Positions 34,088-42,590 of a DNA stretch of 64,000 nucleotides are shown here, piece by piece. Every line of letters begins with the position of its first letter. Position 1 is the first letter of the stretch. Source of the DNA: Conchiformibius kuhniae DSM 17694 (GTDB taxonomy: Bacteria; Pseudomonadota; Gammaproteobacteria; Burkholderiales; Neisseriaceae). The position numbers and the translations under genes are program-made. Below the pieces are notes generated by a model. The model was not told where the DNA came from, did not search any database, and saw nothing but the letters and a program-made list of their open reading frames with translations. Where the stretch lies: assembly GCF_000428785.1 (NCBI RefSeq), contig NZ_AUAP01000010.1, positions 40,427-104,426 on the forward strand, given 5' to 3'.

Positions 34088-35038
34088 ATGAAATTACAGC
34101 AGTTGCGTTATGCGGTGGAAACCTTCCGCCACAATTTGAACGTGTCGGAGGCGGCAGAGGCTCTGTTCACGTCCCAGCCGGGCGTGTCCAAACAAATCAA
34201 ATTGCTGGAAGAGGAAATCGGGGTACGGATTTTCATCCGGCACGGCAAGCGCATGGTGGCGGTTACGCAGGCGGGGCGGGCGGTGCTGGAAACGGCGGAG
34301 CGGATTTTGCGCGATGTGCAGCACATCAAAAGCATCGGCGGCGAATTTGCCGATACCGCCGGCGGAGTGCTGACGGTGGCGGCGTCGCACACCCACGCCC
34401 GTTGCGTGTTGCCGCCTTTGGCGGCCGCTTTTGCCGCCGACCACCCCGACGTGTGCCTGAACATCATCACCGGCACGCCGGATGAAGTGGCGGCCGCCGT
34501 CTTGCGCGGCGAAGCCGATTTTGCCGTCAGCAGCGAGCCGCCGCGCAACATACCGCCACTGCGGCATTTGCTGTCGCGCCCTTGGCGCTATGCCCTACTG
34601 TTGCCAAAAACCCATACTTTGGCGGAAAAAAGCGGCGCAAGCATACGGGATTTGTCTGATTACCCTTTGCTTACCTATAATTATGCCCTACAGCCGCACA
34701 GCGTGTTCGGGCGCGCACTGGCAAAAGCACAAATACACTGTCGGGCGGCACTGCTCTCCTGCGACAACGACCTGCTGAAAACCTACGTCCGCGCCGGCTT
34801 GGGCATCGGGCTGCTCGATTGGGCGGCGTGCGCTGCCGAAGCCCGCGACAACGGCGAATGGACGGTGCGCGACATCAGCCACTGGTTCGAACCCGCCTAC
34901 ACCCAAATCATCGTGCGCGGCGACACCCAGTTGCGCAAATACGCCTGCGACCTGATTGCCAGAATAGACGAAAACCTGACCGCACCGCGCATCGAGTCGC
35001 TGCTGTACGCCCCGCCCGCCGATGATTTTTCCATCTGA
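34088..35038 (+). CDS. cysB: LysR-family transcriptional regulator CysB
   Basis: LysR regulator of sulfur assimilation, using N-acetylserine or sulfate-related effectors in known homologues. The 316-residue protein begins MKLQQLRYAVETFRHNLNVS with the winged helix-turn-helix in EAAEALFTSQPGVSKQIKLL, nearly identical to the CysB/Cbl subgroup. The effector domain shows VAASHTHARCVLPP and FAVSSEPP. A shorter tail than enteric CysB is seen. AAGGA lies seven bases before the ATG. No sulfate or cysteine genes are next to it in the window, so the regulon is remote. Confidence 0.92.
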   Translation: MKLQQLRYAVETFRHNLNVSEAAEALFTSQPGVSKQIKLLEEEIGVRIFIRHGKRMVAVTQAGRAVLETAERILRDVQHIKSIGGEFADTAGGVLTVAASHTHARCVLPPLAAAFAADHPDVCLNIITGTPDEVAAAVLRGEADFAVSSEPPRNIPPLRHLLSRPWRYALLLPKTHTLAEKSGASIRDLSDYPLLTYNYALQPHSVFGRALAKAQIHCRAALLSCDNDLLKTYVRAGLGIGLLDWAACAAEARDNGEWTVRDISHWFEPAYTQIIVRGDTQLRKYACDLIARIDENLTAPRIESLLYAPPADDFSI

Positions 35039-35090
35039 AACCGATGACGGCACCGCCCCATCATTTTGCTTTTTGTAAGGAACAACCACC

Positions 35091-36317
35091 ATGTCTTCGG
35101 AAACTTCGCCTGCCGCACGCCATCGCGGATTTGCGGGATTCGTGTACCAACGCTTCAAAGAAGCACGGGTACTGCAAGCGGCGGGCAGCCTCACCTTCAC
35201 CACCCTGCTGGCACTTGTCCCCCTGCTTACCGTCATGCTGGTGGTCATCACCGCCTTCCCCGTGTTCGGCAACGTCTCCGCCCTGTTCGAGCGCTGGATT
35301 AACGACCTGCTCGTACCGAGCGGCGCATCTGCCGTAACCGTATACCTGACCGAATTTAAAAATCAGGCGGGCGGGCTCACCGCCATGGGCTTGGCAGCCA
35401 TGACCCTGAGCGCCCTGCTGCTGATGCAAACCATCGAACGCACCTTTGACGGCATTTGGCGCGCCCGCAGCACCCGCCCTTGGTGGGTACGCTTTTCACT
35501 GTATTGGGCGATACTCACCTTGGCGCCCGTGGTGGCGGGCGCGGGGCTATCCGCTTCCACCCAAATGGCGCACTGGTTTCCCGCACTGGCGGGCAAAACC
35601 GGCTGGGTGTGGATGGGACTGCTTGCCAACGCCGTTTTGCTGTACCTGCTCTACCGCCTTGTGCCCAACCGCGAAGTGCCGCATTGGCACGCCCTCACCG
35701 GCGCGGCGGTTACCGCCGTACTGCTGGAAGCCGCCAAATGGCTGTTCGGCATCTACATCAACAATTTCAACAGCTACCATTTGGTTTACGGCGCATTTGC
35801 CGCCGTCCCCCTGTTTTTGGTGTGGCTGCACCTGCTGTGGACGATGGTGCTGGGCGGCGCGGTACTCACCGCCAGCTTGAGCGGCTGGCACGGCGGCAGC
35901 ACCGACCTGCCCGACGACGGCCGCGAACGCTTCGACACCGCCGTACAAATCCTGCTGATGCTCCAAACCGCCCAACAAGAAGGCAAAACCCTGCGCCCGC
36001 ACGACTTTCGCAAACGCGTGCGCGTGGGCGGCGAACGCTTGGAAGAAGTCTTGCGCAAGCTGGCGCAATACGACTACATCGGCGCGGAAGCCAAAGGCTG
36101 GCTGCTCAAAACCGCCGCCGACCAAATCCAACTGCGCGAACTGTTCGAACGCTTCGTGTACCTGCCCGGCTTGGAGGGCGACAGCGTCCCCCGCGCCCTT
36201 CGCGCCCTGATTCTGCCGGGCTTGGAGCGTTTGGACATGAACTTGAGCGAATTTGAAAAAAGTCTGGTGGAAGTGCCGGTGGTGTCGGACGAACCCGAAC
36301 CGCCCGCCGCCAACTGA
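35091..36317 (+). CDS. YihY/BrkB-family inner-membrane protein
   Basis: The 408-residue protein has six hydrophobic segments in the first 280 residues: AAGSLTFTTLLALVPLLTVM (the 'L-Y-T-LLALVPLL' family mark), GLAAMTLSALLLMQTIERTF, and others ending with GAFAAVPLFLVWLHLLWTMV. A cytoplasmic tail of about 120 residues contains a winged-helix-like region (HDFRKRVRVGGERLEEVLRK). The family was once called ribonuclease BN in error; function is unknown, and a role in virulence-related serum resistance is ascribed to BrkB. It follows cysB by 52 bases on the same strand. TAAGGA precedes the ATG. Confidence 0.93.
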   Translation: MSSETSPAARHRGFAGFVYQRFKEARVLQAAGSLTFTTLLALVPLLTVMLVVITAFPVFGNVSALFERWINDLLVPSGASAVTVYLTEFKNQAGGLTAMGLAAMTLSALLLMQTIERTFDGIWRARSTRPWWVRFSLYWAILTLAPVVAGAGLSASTQMAHWFPALAGKTGWVWMGLLANAVLLYLLYRLVPNREVPHWHALTGAAVTAVLLEAAKWLFGIYINNFNSYHLVYGAFAAVPLFLVWLHLLWTMVLGGAVLTASLSGWHGGSTDLPDDGRERFDTAVQILLMLQTAQQEGKTLRPHDFRKRVRVGGERLEEVLRKLAQYDYIGAEAKGWLLKTAADQIQLRELFERFVYLPGLEGDSVPRALRALILPGLERLDMNLSEFEKSLVEVPVVSDEPEPPAAN

Positions 36318-36319
36318 AA

Positions 36320-36506
36320 CGCACCATATAAATTTTTATACCGCAAATCAATGCAACAAAAAATACCGTCGTTCCCACACGGGCGGAACGCCACTGCCCG
36401 ATGTTTGGCAAGCGGTGTTTTATCAAAGTCTGCCGTGCTTCGACTCGGATTCCCGTCTGCGGGAATGGCGGTGCAAAATTTTTTCAGTTAATTGACGACA
36501 CGCCCC
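36320..36506. repeat. dRS3-containing intergenic element, degenerate copy 3
   Basis: The palindromes are decayed (CGTTCCCACACGGGCGGAAC and GGATTCCCGTCTGCGGGAAT). The right end TTAATTGACGACACGCCCC is intact. The spacer contains TTTTATCAAAGTCTGCCG and GTGCTTCGACTCGGATTC, shared with copy 7. Confidence 0.75.
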
Positions 36507-36670
36507 AAGGCTTATTATCAATTAAATTATTACATTAAAAATCAAAAAAGTATAAAAACTTCCGTCATTCCCGCGAATGCGGGAATCCACTGCACGACAA
36601 CTTGCAAGCAATGTTTTATCAAGGTTTGTTTGAATGTGTTTTGGACTCCCGCCCGCACGGGAACAACAGC
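36507..36670. repeat. dRS3-containing intergenic element, degenerate copy 4
   Basis: It lies head to tail with copy 3. CCGTCATTCCCGCGAATGCG is the left palindrome, and a decayed right one reads GGACTCCCGCCCGCACGGGA. AT-rich sequence replaces the left terminus. Copies 3 and 4 fill the gap between the YihY gene and the next glycosyltransferase gene. Confidence 0.7.
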
Positions 36671-36745
36671 GTTGCCGACTGCGCACAGTTTTTTGAAACG
36701 GCACGGCAGTGCTGCGCTATAATCGGCATTTTCACCCCGCCCGCC

Positions 36746-37789
36746 ATGTCCCGCGCCAAACTGCTGTTCAAATCCCTGAAAGCCCGCTTGCAAACGCTGC
36801 GGCTCAAATGGGGCAAACGTCTACTCGACCGTCCGCCGCCGCCCGCACCGTCCGACCGCATCCGCAGCATCTTGTTTTTGCGGCAGGACGGCAAAATCGG
36901 CGATGCCGTGGTCAGCTCCTTTGTGTTCCGCGAAATCAAACAAGCCCGACCCGACATCCGCATCGGCGTGTTGTGCAACAACGGCAACCGCCGCCTGTTT
37001 GCGCCACATCCGCATATTGACGCGCTGTATCACGCCCGCCCGAAAAACCTGTGGGACTACTGGCGCACCGGACGGCAGTTGCGCGGGCGTTACGATGCGG
37101 TCATCGACCCCACCGTGTTGCTGCGCAACCGCGATTTGCTGCTGTTGCGCCTGCTGGCCGCGCCGCTCACCGTCGGTTACGGCAAAGCGGATTACCGCCT
37201 GTTCAGCCGCAACATCGATGCGGACGGGCTGCATTTTGCCGAAGTGTACCGCCGCGCTTTGGAATGCTGCGGCATTGCCTGCGCCGACACCCGCCACGAT
37301 TTGCCGCACGATGCCGCCGTTGCCGCGCGGATTGAAAATTTTTTGCAAACGCACGGCATCACCGATTTTACCGCCGTTAATTTTTTTGGCGCATCGCGCA
37401 GCCGCCGCTTCAACGACCGTCAAATCCGCGCGTTTTTAACCATGTTTGCCGATGAATTTCCCCAACGCCGTTTTGTACTGCTGGGCGCACCGCCGTTTAA
37501 CGCGCAATTAAGCGCCCTGCCCCTGCCGAATAATGTCGTCTGCTATCCGGCAAACGATGTTTTGGAAACGGCGGAGCTGATTCGCCGTGCCGAAAAGCTG
37601 GTCAGCCCCGACACCGCCGCCGTCCACCTTGCCGATGCTTTCGGCACGCCGCAAATCGCCTTTTACCGTGAAGATCCGCAAAACTTCGCCCATTGGCGAC
37701 CGCAGTCGCCCGATGCAAAGATATTGTTCTACAAAAACAATATCGGCAAAATCAGCCCGGCCACCTTGTCCGCCGCCCTGCGGGTCTGA
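36746..37789 (+). CDS. Glycosyltransferase family 9 (heptosyltransferase-like)
   Basis: GT-B enzyme of 347 residues, likely acting on lipooligosaccharide inner core. The N-terminal half has RIRSILFLRQDGKIGDAVVS, the family 'R-D-GIGD' motif, then PDIRIGVLCNNGNRRLFAPH. The C-terminal half has NFFGASRSRRFNDRQIR, RRFVLLGAPPFNAQLSA and KLVSPDTAAVHLADAFGTPQ, the nucleotide-sugar site. The HxxN-type residues of WaaC/WaaF cannot be confirmed by eye. A TTGAAA and TATAAT pair with long spacing lies about 25 bases upstream. A GT4 gene and gmhB follow. Confidence 0.85.
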   Translation: MSRAKLLFKSLKARLQTLRLKWGKRLLDRPPPPAPSDRIRSILFLRQDGKIGDAVVSSFVFREIKQARPDIRIGVLCNNGNRRLFAPHPHIDALYHARPKNLWDYWRTGRQLRGRYDAVIDPTVLLRNRDLLLLRLLAAPLTVGYGKADYRLFSRNIDADGLHFAEVYRRALECCGIACADTRHDLPHDAAVAARIENFLQTHGITDFTAVNFFGASRSRRFNDRQIRAFLTMFADEFPQRRFVLLGAPPFNAQLSALPLPNNVVCYPANDVLETAELIRRAEKLVSPDTAAVHLADAFGTPQIAFYREDPQNFAHWRPQSPDAKILFYKNNIGKISPATLSAALRV

Positions 37790-37859
37790 ACCATCGTGTT
37801 TCAGGCAGCCGTTCAAAAATGGCGCGGCAGCCTGTTTCGATACCGCTAAACGGCAATTT

Positions 37860-37890
37860 GCAACCTGTCGTGCGAATTGCGGCAGGTTGC
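37860..37890. other. Hairpin between two glycosyltransferase genes
   Basis: GCAACCTG and CAGGTTGC form an eight-base stem around a 15-base loop, with no T run on either side. It may be a weak terminator or a structured leader for the following gene. Confidence 0.35.
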
Positions 37891-37924
37891 GCCTCCAATT
37901 GTGATAAATATGAATATCTAAATT

Positions 37925-39127
37925 ATGAATATCTTAATTTTGCACAAATCTTTGGTCTTGGGCGGCACGGAAAAAATCCTGCTCAACTACCTGAACATCT
38001 TGTCGCGCCAACACCAAGCAACCCTGTTGCTGACTATAGATTTGGGCGAACAGGCGTTTTTTCAGGATGGCATTCCCGCTGGCGTCGCCGTACACACGGT
38101 TTTCAGCGAAGCAGAAGTGGAACATTATTCACAGGTCGGACGGCAACGGCGCAAAAGCCTGCTGCACAAAATCCGCCACGAATATTTCAAAGCCTACGAA
38201 CAAATCCGCTTTTACCGCGCGGTCAAACGCCTCATCCGACAAAATCAAATTGATTTGATAATTGACTTTTCAGGCTGCTTGGACAAATTTATCCGTCTGC
38301 CGGAAATATTGCGGCGCGGCTGCCCGCCCAGTGTGCGCTGGGTGCACGGACGACTGCACGGATTATTGTCTTCCGATAAACACCAATTTGATAAATTTAG
38401 AAAAATTTTCCAAAACCACGCTGCTGTCATCGCCCTTTGTCCGCAAATGTCCGAGTATTTGCAAAACCTGTTCACGCTGCCACCCGACAAAATCCGTACC
38501 CTGCCCAATCCGATGGACTTGGCAGACATCGCCGCCCAAGCCGAACAAGACTTGCCCGCCGAAGCCGCCGCCTACCGTCCCTATATCTTGCAAACCGCCA
38601 GGCTGGACATCGGCAAAGGGCATGAAGAACTGATTGACATCTACGCAGAATTGAAACGGCGCGGCATCACCCACAAACTCTGCTTTGTTGGCGAGGGCGG
38701 CAACCGCACCGCCTTGGAAGCAAAAATCCGCGCTTTGGGCTTGGAGCAAGACTGCATTGTATTGGGCGCACACCGCAATCCCTATCCGTTTTTCAAACAT
38801 GCGGACGTGTTTGTACACACTTCCGAACACGAAGGCTTACCGACCGTCCTGCTGGAAAGCATGGCTTGCGGCACGCCTGTGGTGGCGATGGATTGCCCCA
38901 CCGGCCCGAAAGACGTTTTGGGCGCAAACAGCGAATACGGGCGTTTGATTCCCCTGCACGACAAGCAAGCCTTTGCCGATGCCGTCTGCGAACTGCTGGC
39001 ATCGCCCGAACAGCAAAGCCGTTACCGCAAACAAGGCTTGCGGCGCGTACGGGATTTTTCTGTGGAAAATATCGGCTTACAATTGGAAGCATTATTGAAC
39101 TCTTTGACCGGCAAAAAACAACCATGA
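37925..39127 (+). CDS. Glycosyltransferase family 4
   Basis: GT-B sugar transferase of 400 residues. The N terminus MNILILHKSLVLGGTEKILL is the usual start of GT4 enzymes acting on LOS or capsule. The C-terminal donor domain shows LQTARLDIGKGHEELIDIYA, LCFVGEGGN, LGAHRNPYPFFKHADVFVHT and SEHEGLPTVLLESMACGTPV, which includes the E-x7-E motif. The first 15 bases of the gene are a near copy of the preceding 15 bases. The stop overlaps the gmhB start (ATGA), coupling it to heptose synthesis and pointing to a lipooligosaccharide role. Confidence 0.9.
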   Translation: MNILILHKSLVLGGTEKILLNYLNILSRQHQATLLLTIDLGEQAFFQDGIPAGVAVHTVFSEAEVEHYSQVGRQRRKSLLHKIRHEYFKAYEQIRFYRAVKRLIRQNQIDLIIDFSGCLDKFIRLPEILRRGCPPSVRWVHGRLHGLLSSDKHQFDKFRKIFQNHAAVIALCPQMSEYLQNLFTLPPDKIRTLPNPMDLADIAAQAEQDLPAEAAAYRPYILQTARLDIGKGHEELIDIYAELKRRGITHKLCFVGEGGNRTALEAKIRALGLEQDCIVLGAHRNPYPFFKHADVFVHTSEHEGLPTVLLESMACGTPVVAMDCPTGPKDVLGANSEYGRLIPLHDKQAFADAVCELLASPEQQSRYRKQGLRRVRDFSVENIGLQLEALLNSLTGKKQP

Positions 39128-39693
39128 AACTGATTATCCTTGACCGCGATGGCGTGATTAACCACGACCGCGACGATTTCGTCAAATCCGCCGAAGAATG
39201 GCAGCCGATAGACGGCAGCTTGGACGCGATTGCCTTTCTCACCCAAGCGGGCTACACCATCGCCGTCGCCACCAACCAATCCGGCTTGGGGCGCAAACTG
39301 TTTACCATGCACACTTTAAGCGAAATGCACGCCAAAATGCACAAACTCGTGCATCAGGCTGGCGGCGAGATTAGCGGCATCTGGTTTTGTCCGCACCTGC
39401 CCGAACACGGCTGCACCTGCCGCAAACCCAAACCCGGCATGGTGGAAGACATTTTGGAGCGTTTTCAAGCCGATGCCGAACACACTTATCTGGTCGGCGA
39501 CAGCCTGCGCGATTTGCAGGCAATGGCGGCGGCGGGCGGCAAAGCCGTATTGGTCAAAACCGGCAAAGGCGCCAAAACCCTTGCCGAACACGCCGACAAA
39601 CTGCCCGAACACACCCTGATATTTGACGACTTGCTCGCCTTCTCCCAATACCTGACCGCCCCGCCCGACACCGAATCCGAACACGAAGCCTGA
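39124..39693 (+). CDS. gmhB: D-glycero-beta-D-manno-heptose-1,7-bisphosphate 7-phosphatase
   Basis: HAD-superfamily phosphatase in ADP-heptose synthesis. The 189-residue protein has the nucleophile motif LDRDGVIN (Asp7, Asp9), VATNQSGLGRKLF, the zinc-binding CPHLPEHGCTCRKPKP loop and the late acidic motif LVGDSLRDLQAM. These match GmhB rather than histidinol-phosphatases. The start was set by the ATGA overlap with the upstream glycosyltransferase gene. It ends with an acidic tail (PDTESEHEA). Confidence 0.94.
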   Translation: MKLIILDRDGVINHDRDDFVKSAEEWQPIDGSLDAIAFLTQAGYTIAVATNQSGLGRKLFTMHTLSEMHAKMHKLVHQAGGEISGIWFCPHLPEHGCTCRKPKPGMVEDILERFQADAEHTYLVGDSLRDLQAMAAAGGKAVLVKTGKGAKTLAEHADKLPEHTLIFDDLLAFSQYLTAPPDTESEHEA

Positions 39694-39749
39694 TGCCCCG
39701 CCCCGTTTTCGCGTACAATACGCCCCTTTCCGCCCGACAGCCCATGCCA

Positions 39750-39830
39750 TGTTTCAACCCACAGGGCTGCACATAAAGCGGCGCCCCATGCCTTGCCCTA
39801 ATTCGGACGGGCTTACCCCCGCCCGAATAA
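39750..39830. repeat. Repeat shared with the end of the racemase-family gene, copy B
   Basis: GTTTCAACCCACAGGGCTGC followed by ACATAAAGCGGCGCCCCATG, CCTTGCCCTAATTCGG and a CCCCGCCCGAA end parallels 32903-32980. The stretch next to the ksgA start (GGGGTTTCAAACCGAAAAGG) also resembles the one before zapD near 59930. Confidence 0.65.
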
Positions 39831-39883
39831 TCAAGCGATTTTACCGCCGTAAACGGCGGGGTTTCAAACCGAAAAGGAACAAG

Positions 39884-40672
39884 ATGAACACCCACCGCGC
39901 CCGCAAACGTTTCGGACAAAACTTCCTGCACGACACCCGCATCATCGCCGACATCGTCCGCGCCGTGCGCCCGCAGCCGCACGATATTGTGGTGGAAATC
40001 GGACCCGGCTTGGGTGCGCTCACCGAGCCTTTGTGCCGTGCGCTGGCGCGGCTGCACGTTTGCGAGATTGACCGCGACATTATCGCCCATTTAAAAAAAC
40101 AATCTTATGCGGAAAAGCTGATTGTCCATGCGGGCGACGTGTTGCAGTTTGATTTTTCAAGCGTTGCAGGAAAAAAGAAAATTGTCGGCAATCTGCCCTA
40201 CAATATTTCCACGCCCCTGCTGTTCCGCTTGAGCGAATACGCGGACGAAATCACAGATATGCACTTTATGTTGCAAAAAGAAGTGGTTGAGCGCATGGTT
40301 GCCGCGCCCGAAAGCAATGATTACGGGCGTTTGGGCGTGATGCTGCAATACTTTTTTGACATGGAAAAACTGCTGGACGTGCCACCCGAAGCCTTTGACC
40401 CCGCGCCGAAAGTGGATTCGGCGGTGGTGCGCCTGATTCCGCAGGCGGGGCGCATCGGCACGGCGCAGGATTTCGCCCATTTTTCCGCGCTGGTGAAACA
40501 GGCGTTCCACCAACGCCGCAAAACCTTACGCAACAATTTGAAAGATTGGGCGAACGAAGACGATTTGCTCGCCAACGGCATCAGCCCGCAACAACGCGCC
40601 GAAGCCGTGCCGCCCGAATTGTATGTGCGCTTGTCCAACCATCTGATTAACCAAAATGTTCAGGCTGCCTGA
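39884..40672 (+). CDS. rsmA: 16S rRNA (adenine1518/1519-N6)-dimethyltransferase
   Basis: KsgA/RsmA dimethylates two adjacent adenines of 16S rRNA during small-subunit assembly. The 262-residue protein begins MNTHRARKRFGQNFLHDTRI. SAM- and catalytic motifs are VEIGPGLGALTEPL, CEIDRDIIAHL and GNLPYNISTPLLFRL. The start follows AAAAGGA at optimal distance; upstream in-frame codons lie in a repeat. The stop is inside an uptake sequence, giving the end NVQAA. An ABC-transporter ATPase gene begins 17 bases downstream. Confidence 0.96.
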   Translation: MNTHRARKRFGQNFLHDTRIIADIVRAVRPQPHDIVVEIGPGLGALTEPLCRALARLHVCEIDRDIIAHLKKQSYAEKLIVHAGDVLQFDFSSVAGKKKIVGNLPYNISTPLLFRLSEYADEITDMHFMLQKEVVERMVAAPESNDYGRLGVMLQYFFDMEKLLDVPPEAFDPAPKVDSAVVRLIPQAGRIGTAQDFAHFSALVKQAFHQRRKTLRNNLKDWANEDDLLANGISPQQRAEAVPPELYVRLSNHLINQNVQAA

Positions 40673-40673
40673 A
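40659..40673. repeat. DNA uptake sequence at the ksgA 3' end
   Basis: TTCAGGCTGCCTGAA; encodes QAA and the ksgA stop. Confidence 0.85.
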
Positions 40674-40689
40674 ACACCGAAAGACCGCA

Positions 40690-41445
40690 ATGACCGTAAC
40701 CGACAAAAACAAAATCATGGTGAGCTTTAAAAACGTTCACAAATATTTCAAAGATTTGCATGTAATCAACGATGTCAGCCTCGACATCCGCCAAGGCGAA
40801 GTGGTGGTGGTGTGCGGGCCTTCGGGAAGCGGCAAATCCACGCTTATCCGCACGGTAAACCAATTGGAAACCATCGCTTCAGGCGAAATTTGGGTGGACG
40901 GCGTGAACGTTGCCGACCCGAAAACCGATTTGAACAAAATCCGCACCGAAGTGGGCTTCGTGTTCCAGCATTTTAATTTGTATCCGCATTTAACCGTGTT
41001 GCAAAACATCACCTTATCGCCGATTAAGGTAAAAGGCATCAGCCGCGAAGCTGCCGAAGCCAAAGCGGTGGAACTGCTGAAAAAAGTCGGTTTGGAACAC
41101 AAAAAAGACGCGTTGCCGACCCAGCTTTCCGGCGGGCAGCAACAGCGCGTGGCGATTGCGCGGGGCTTGGCGATGGAACCGCGTGTGATGCTGTTTGACG
41201 AACCGACTTCCGCGCTTGACCCGGAAATGGTCGGCGAAGTGTTGAAAGTCATGAAAGATTTGGCACAAAGCGGCATGACGATGATGTGCGTAACCCACGA
41301 AATGGGCTTTGCCCGCGAAGTCGCCGACCGCGTGATTTTTGTTGACCACGGGCAGATTGTGGAAGATGCGGAACCGGAAGCGTTTTTCAAAAACCCGCAA
41401 AGCGACCGCGCCAAGCAGTTTTTAAGCCAGATTATGTCGCATTGA
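40690..41445 (+). CDS. Polar amino-acid ABC transporter ATP-binding protein
   Basis: Cytosolic ATPase subunit of a glutamine/glutamate-type importer, 251 residues. Walker A is GPSGSGKST, the signature is LSGGQQQRVAIARGLA and Walker B is VMLFDEPTSALDPE. The FQHFNLYPHLTVLQNITL Q-loop stretch and CVTHEMGFAREVADRV H-loop are those of GlnQ/GltL/ArtP proteins. No permease or periplasmic binding-protein gene is nearby, so its partners are elsewhere or it is shared between systems. It lies between ksgA and hemC with uptake sequences on both sides. Confidence 0.93.
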   Translation: MTVTDKNKIMVSFKNVHKYFKDLHVINDVSLDIRQGEVVVVCGPSGSGKSTLIRTVNQLETIASGEIWVDGVNVADPKTDLNKIRTEVGFVFQHFNLYPHLTVLQNITLSPIKVKGISREAAEAKAVELLKKVGLEHKKDALPTQLSGGQQQRVAIARGLAMEPRVMLFDEPTSALDPEMVGEVLKVMKDLAQSGMTMMCVTHEMGFAREVADRVIFVDHGQIVEDAEPEAFFKNPQSDRAKQFLSQIMSH

Positions 41446-41447
41446 GT

Positions 41448-41462
41448 TTCAGGCTGCCTGAA
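41448..41462. repeat. DNA uptake sequence after the ABC ATPase gene
   Basis: TTCAGGCTGCCTGAA two bases after the stop, in the gap before hemC. Confidence 0.85.
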
Positions 41463-41485
41463 AACGTTTTTCAAGAAAATTCAAA

Positions 41486-42427
41486 ATGATGAAATCCCCA
41501 AAATCGCTGGTCATCGCCAGCCGCGAAAGCCCGCTTGCGATGTGGCAGGCGCGGCACGTTCAGGCGCAACTGCAAACGCTGTATCCCGATTGCGCCGTTT
41601 CCATTCTCGGCATGAGTACGCAGGGCGACCGCATTTTGGACAAAACCCTGTCCAAAATCGGCGGAAAAGGTTTGTTTATCAAGGAATTGGAACAGGCTTT
41701 GCAAGACAGTCGCGCCGACCTTGCCGTTCATTCCATCAAAGACGTGCCGATGGTGCTGCCGGAAGGCTTTGCGTTGGCGGCGATTGGCGAGCGTGCCAAT
41801 CCTTTTGATGCCTTTGTTTCCAATGATTATTCCGATTTGTCCGCGCTGCCCGCAGGCGCGGTGGTCGGCACGTCCAGCCTGCGCCGCGAAGCGCAAATCC
41901 GCGCCCGTTTTCCGCATTTGACGGTGCGCCCTCTGCGCGGCAATGTACAAACGCGTTTGGCGAAGCTGGACGCGGGCGAATACGCGGCGGTTATTTTGGC
42001 GGCGGCGGGGCTGGAACGGCTGGAATTGCACGGGCGCATTCGTGCCGTGTTGTCGCCCGCCGACAGCCTGCCGGCGGCAGGACAAGGCGCATTGGGGATT
42101 GAAATCGCCGCACACCGCACGGATTTGATTGAGGTTTTGCTGCCGCTCAACCACGCGCAAACCGCCGCTTGCATCACGGCGGAACGCGCCCTTGCCCGCG
42201 CTTTGGGCGGAAGCTGCCAAGTGCCGCTCGCCGCCTACTGCACGGGGGACGAACAGGGTGTGCTGACCCTGCACGGCTTGGTGGCGCACCCCGATGGTTC
42301 GCACACGCTCACCGCTTCGGCGCAAGCACCCGCGCCCTATGCGGACGCGCTCGGCAGGGCGGTGGCGAAAAAATTGGCGGACGATGGCGCGGTGGAATTG
42401 ATTGAAGCGGTGTTGGCGGAAAACTGA
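41486..42427 (+). CDS. hemC: Porphobilinogen deaminase (hydroxymethylbilane synthase)
   Basis: Assembles four porphobilinogens into hydroxymethylbilane in heme synthesis. The 313-residue protein starts with two ATG codons; the first is used here. Family marks are VIASRESPLAMWQARHVQAQ, KGLFIKELEQALQDSRADLA (with HSIKDVPM), GTSSLRREAQ and LPAAGQGALGIE. Cys244 in LGGSCQVPLAAYC carries the dipyrromethane cofactor. It ends before an uptake sequence and a strong intrinsic terminator. hemD is not adjacent. Confidence 0.96.
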   Translation: MMKSPKSLVIASRESPLAMWQARHVQAQLQTLYPDCAVSILGMSTQGDRILDKTLSKIGGKGLFIKELEQALQDSRADLAVHSIKDVPMVLPEGFALAAIGERANPFDAFVSNDYSDLSALPAGAVVGTSSLRREAQIRARFPHLTVRPLRGNVQTRLAKLDAGEYAAVILAAAGLERLELHGRIRAVLSPADSLPAAGQGALGIEIAAHRTDLIEVLLPLNHAQTAACITAERALARALGGSCQVPLAAYCTGDEQGVLTLHGLVAHPDGSHTLTASAQAPAPYADALGRAVAKKLADDGAVELIEAVLAEN

Positions 42428-42435
42428 TTGTTTGT

Positions 42436-42450
42436 TTCAGGCTGCCTGAA
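42436..42450. repeat. DNA uptake sequence after hemC
   Basis: TTCAGGCTGCCTGAA just before the hemC terminator. Confidence 0.85.
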
Positions 42451-42455
42451 ACCCG

Positions 42456-42486
42456 AAAACCCTGTTTCCCGACAGGGTTTTTTCTG
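42456..42486 (+). terminator. Intrinsic terminator after hemC
   Basis: AAAACCCTGT and ACAGGGTTTT form a ten-base stem with a six-base loop, followed by further T residues. It lies just beyond an uptake sequence and before the efeO promoter. Confidence 0.9.
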
Positions 42487-42506
42487 ATTCAGGAAATGAA
42501 AACGAT

Positions 42507-42534
42507 TTGCATTTGTCGGCAACGGGCGTATAAT
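42507..42534 (+). promoter_or_regulatory. efeO promoter, possibly Fur-regulated
   Basis: TTGCAT and TATAAT are separated by 16 bases, 57 bases before the efeO ATG. The overlapping ATGAAAACGATTTGCATTTG stretch has the AT-rich shape of a Fur box but only a partial match, so iron repression is a guess supported by the gene's role. Confidence 0.55.
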
Positions 42535-42590
42535 TTCAGTTAAATCAGGTTAATTTTCGTCATTTCCCATTCTTTTCAAAGGAATTTTTC

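Noticed and set aside
36490..36722. Short plus-strand open frame between the YihY gene and the next glycosyltransferase gene
   Set aside because: It lies wholly in dRS3-type repeat sequence; the same residues arise from other copies of the repeat.
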